A stretch of 64,000 bases of DNA from Eledone cirrhosa (taxonomy: Eukaryota > Mollusca > Cephalopoda > Octopoda > Eledonidae), in assembly GCA_964016885.1 (NCBI GenBank), contig OZ024740.1, positions 2,326,836 through 2,390,835 on the forward strand, given 5' to 3'. The notes beneath the pieces are model-generated. The model did no database searches and was not told the origin of the DNA. It saw only the letters and a program-made list of their open reading frames with translations. Shown here one piece after another: positions 63,471 to 64,000 of this stretch (position 1 is the first letter of the stretch; every line of letters begins with the position of its first letter). The position numbers and the translations under genes are program-made.

Positions 63471-64000
63471 TGTAGGTGTCACAATAAAAAGTATCCAGTC
63501 CTCACTGTAAAGTAGTCATGTAGGTGTCACAATAAAAAGTACCTGGTCCACACTATAAAGTGGTCATGTAGGTGTCACAATAAAAAGTATCCAGTCCACA
63601 CTATAAAGTGGTCATGAAGGTGTCACAATAAAAAGTACCCAGTCCACACTATAAAGTGGTCATGTAGGTGTCACAATAACAAGTACCCAGTCCACACTGT
63701 AAAGTGGTCATGTAGGTGTCACAATAAAAAGTACTCAGCCCACACTGTAAAGTGGTCTTGTAGGTGTCACAATAACAAGTACCCAGTCCACACTGTAAAG
63801 TGGTCATGTAGGTGTCACAATAACAAGTACCCAGTCCACACTGTAAAGTGGTCATGTAGGTGTCACAATAAAAAGTACCCAGCCCACACTATAAAGTGGT
63901 CATGTAGGTGTCACATTAAAAAGTATCCAGTCCACACTGTAAAGTGATCATGTAGGTGTCACAATAAAAAGTATCCAGCCCACACTATAAAGTGGTCATG

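Larger units (their letters stand above)
1..64000. repeat. 48-bp tandem satellite array, whole window
   Basis: Every part of the window is a head-to-tail copy of one 48-bp monomer in the same orientation. In the phase used here positions 1-6 are TGTAGG, 4-16 AGGTGTCACAATA, 16-24 an A-rich stretch ending GTAT or GTAC, 25-35 a variable C-rich stretch, and 36-48 TATAAAGTGGTCA. Positions 4-16 and 38-48 look most conserved; 18, 24, 26, 27, 29, 32 and 37 vary most. Indel counting gives 1,334 full monomers plus 2 bases, with 41 one-base deletions and 7 one-base insertions. The array enters and leaves the window mid-run, so its true length is unknown. Long homogeneous satellites of this kind are known from eukaryotic heterochromatin; family and organism are not recognised. 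Confidence 0.99.
62345..64000. repeat. Block G: less regular satellite to the window end
   Basis: Common monomer types in an order I could not place in blocks A-F, with the 239-bp duplication and the most divergent monomer noted separately. Other odd bases: CACAAAAAAAAG near 62,717, GTCTTGTAGG near 63,758 and CACATTAAAAAG near 63,914. The array is still present at the last base. Confidence 0.8.

Noticed and set aside
1..64000. CRISPR array, since each monomer has a conserved part and a variable part
   Set aside because: The variable part has only a handful of forms reused hundreds of times, spacers are not unique, and the unit is contiguous with fixed 48-bp length.
1..64000. CENP-B box
   Set aside because: No TTCG...CGGGA-like motif is present in the consensus or in the variants read, and the consensus has no CpG.
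1..64000. Transposon, tRNA, rRNA or other non-satellite insert
   Set aside because: The repeat register is kept through the window apart from counted single-base indels, so there is no room for an insert.
1..64000. Hairpin element from the CACT-ATAA-AGTG dyad and the GTG-T-CAC dyad in each monomer
   Set aside because: Stems of only 3-4 bp occur easily by chance and are too short to support a structural call.
1..64000. Telomeric repeat or subtelomeric telomere-like tract
   Set aside because: No short G-rich telomere-type repeat occurs; the only long G or C run is a chance C8 near 59,660.

Overview
The whole window is one uninterrupted tandem satellite array. The monomer is 48 bp, taken here to start at TGTAGG, with about 40% G+C (A18 T11 G9 C10) and no CpG in the consensus. 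It fills all 64,000 bases and runs off both ends. I counted the single-base indels by eye: 41 one-base deletions and 7 one-base insertions, net -34. With 1,334 full monomers (64,032 bp) minus 34 plus 2 trailing bases, the total is exactly 64,000. So nothing else is inserted: no gene, RNA gene, transposon, unique spacer or CRISPR array was found. An array of this size and kind indicates a eukaryotic chromosome region (centromeric, pericentromeric, subtelomeric or another heterochromatic block). I do not recognise the monomer and cannot name the organism.

The array is built at several nested scales. Monomers carry linked base variants, mainly at positions 3, 18, 24, 26-29, 32 and 37, which fall into recurring types. 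Ordered strings of these types, plus rare indels used as landmarks, define long higher-order repeats. Layout: D0 (1-5,760), with roughly 2.0-2.1-kb repeating segments; an A-B-B-C-A-B-C block (5,761-15,879); D again (15,880 to about 23,570), a distant second copy of the window start; E (about 23,640-30,480), two copies 4,079-4,080 bp apart with a patchwork between them; a mixed zone T (30,481-35,039); F (about 35,040-62,344), a ladder of 2.5-3.0-kb units marked by one signature monomer; and G (62,345-64,000), less regular, with a 239-bp duplication and the most divergent monomer of the window.

There are no interacting genes. Long open frames exist on both strands only because 48 is a multiple of 3, which makes a 16-codon period. 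They are not annotated as CDS. Points worth checking are the higher-order architecture, the spread of single mutations by duplication, a per-monomer match to the T-box half-site, a per-monomer AATAAA hexamer, and a common A/G variant at position 37 that creates or removes both a TATAAAG and a minus-strand stop.
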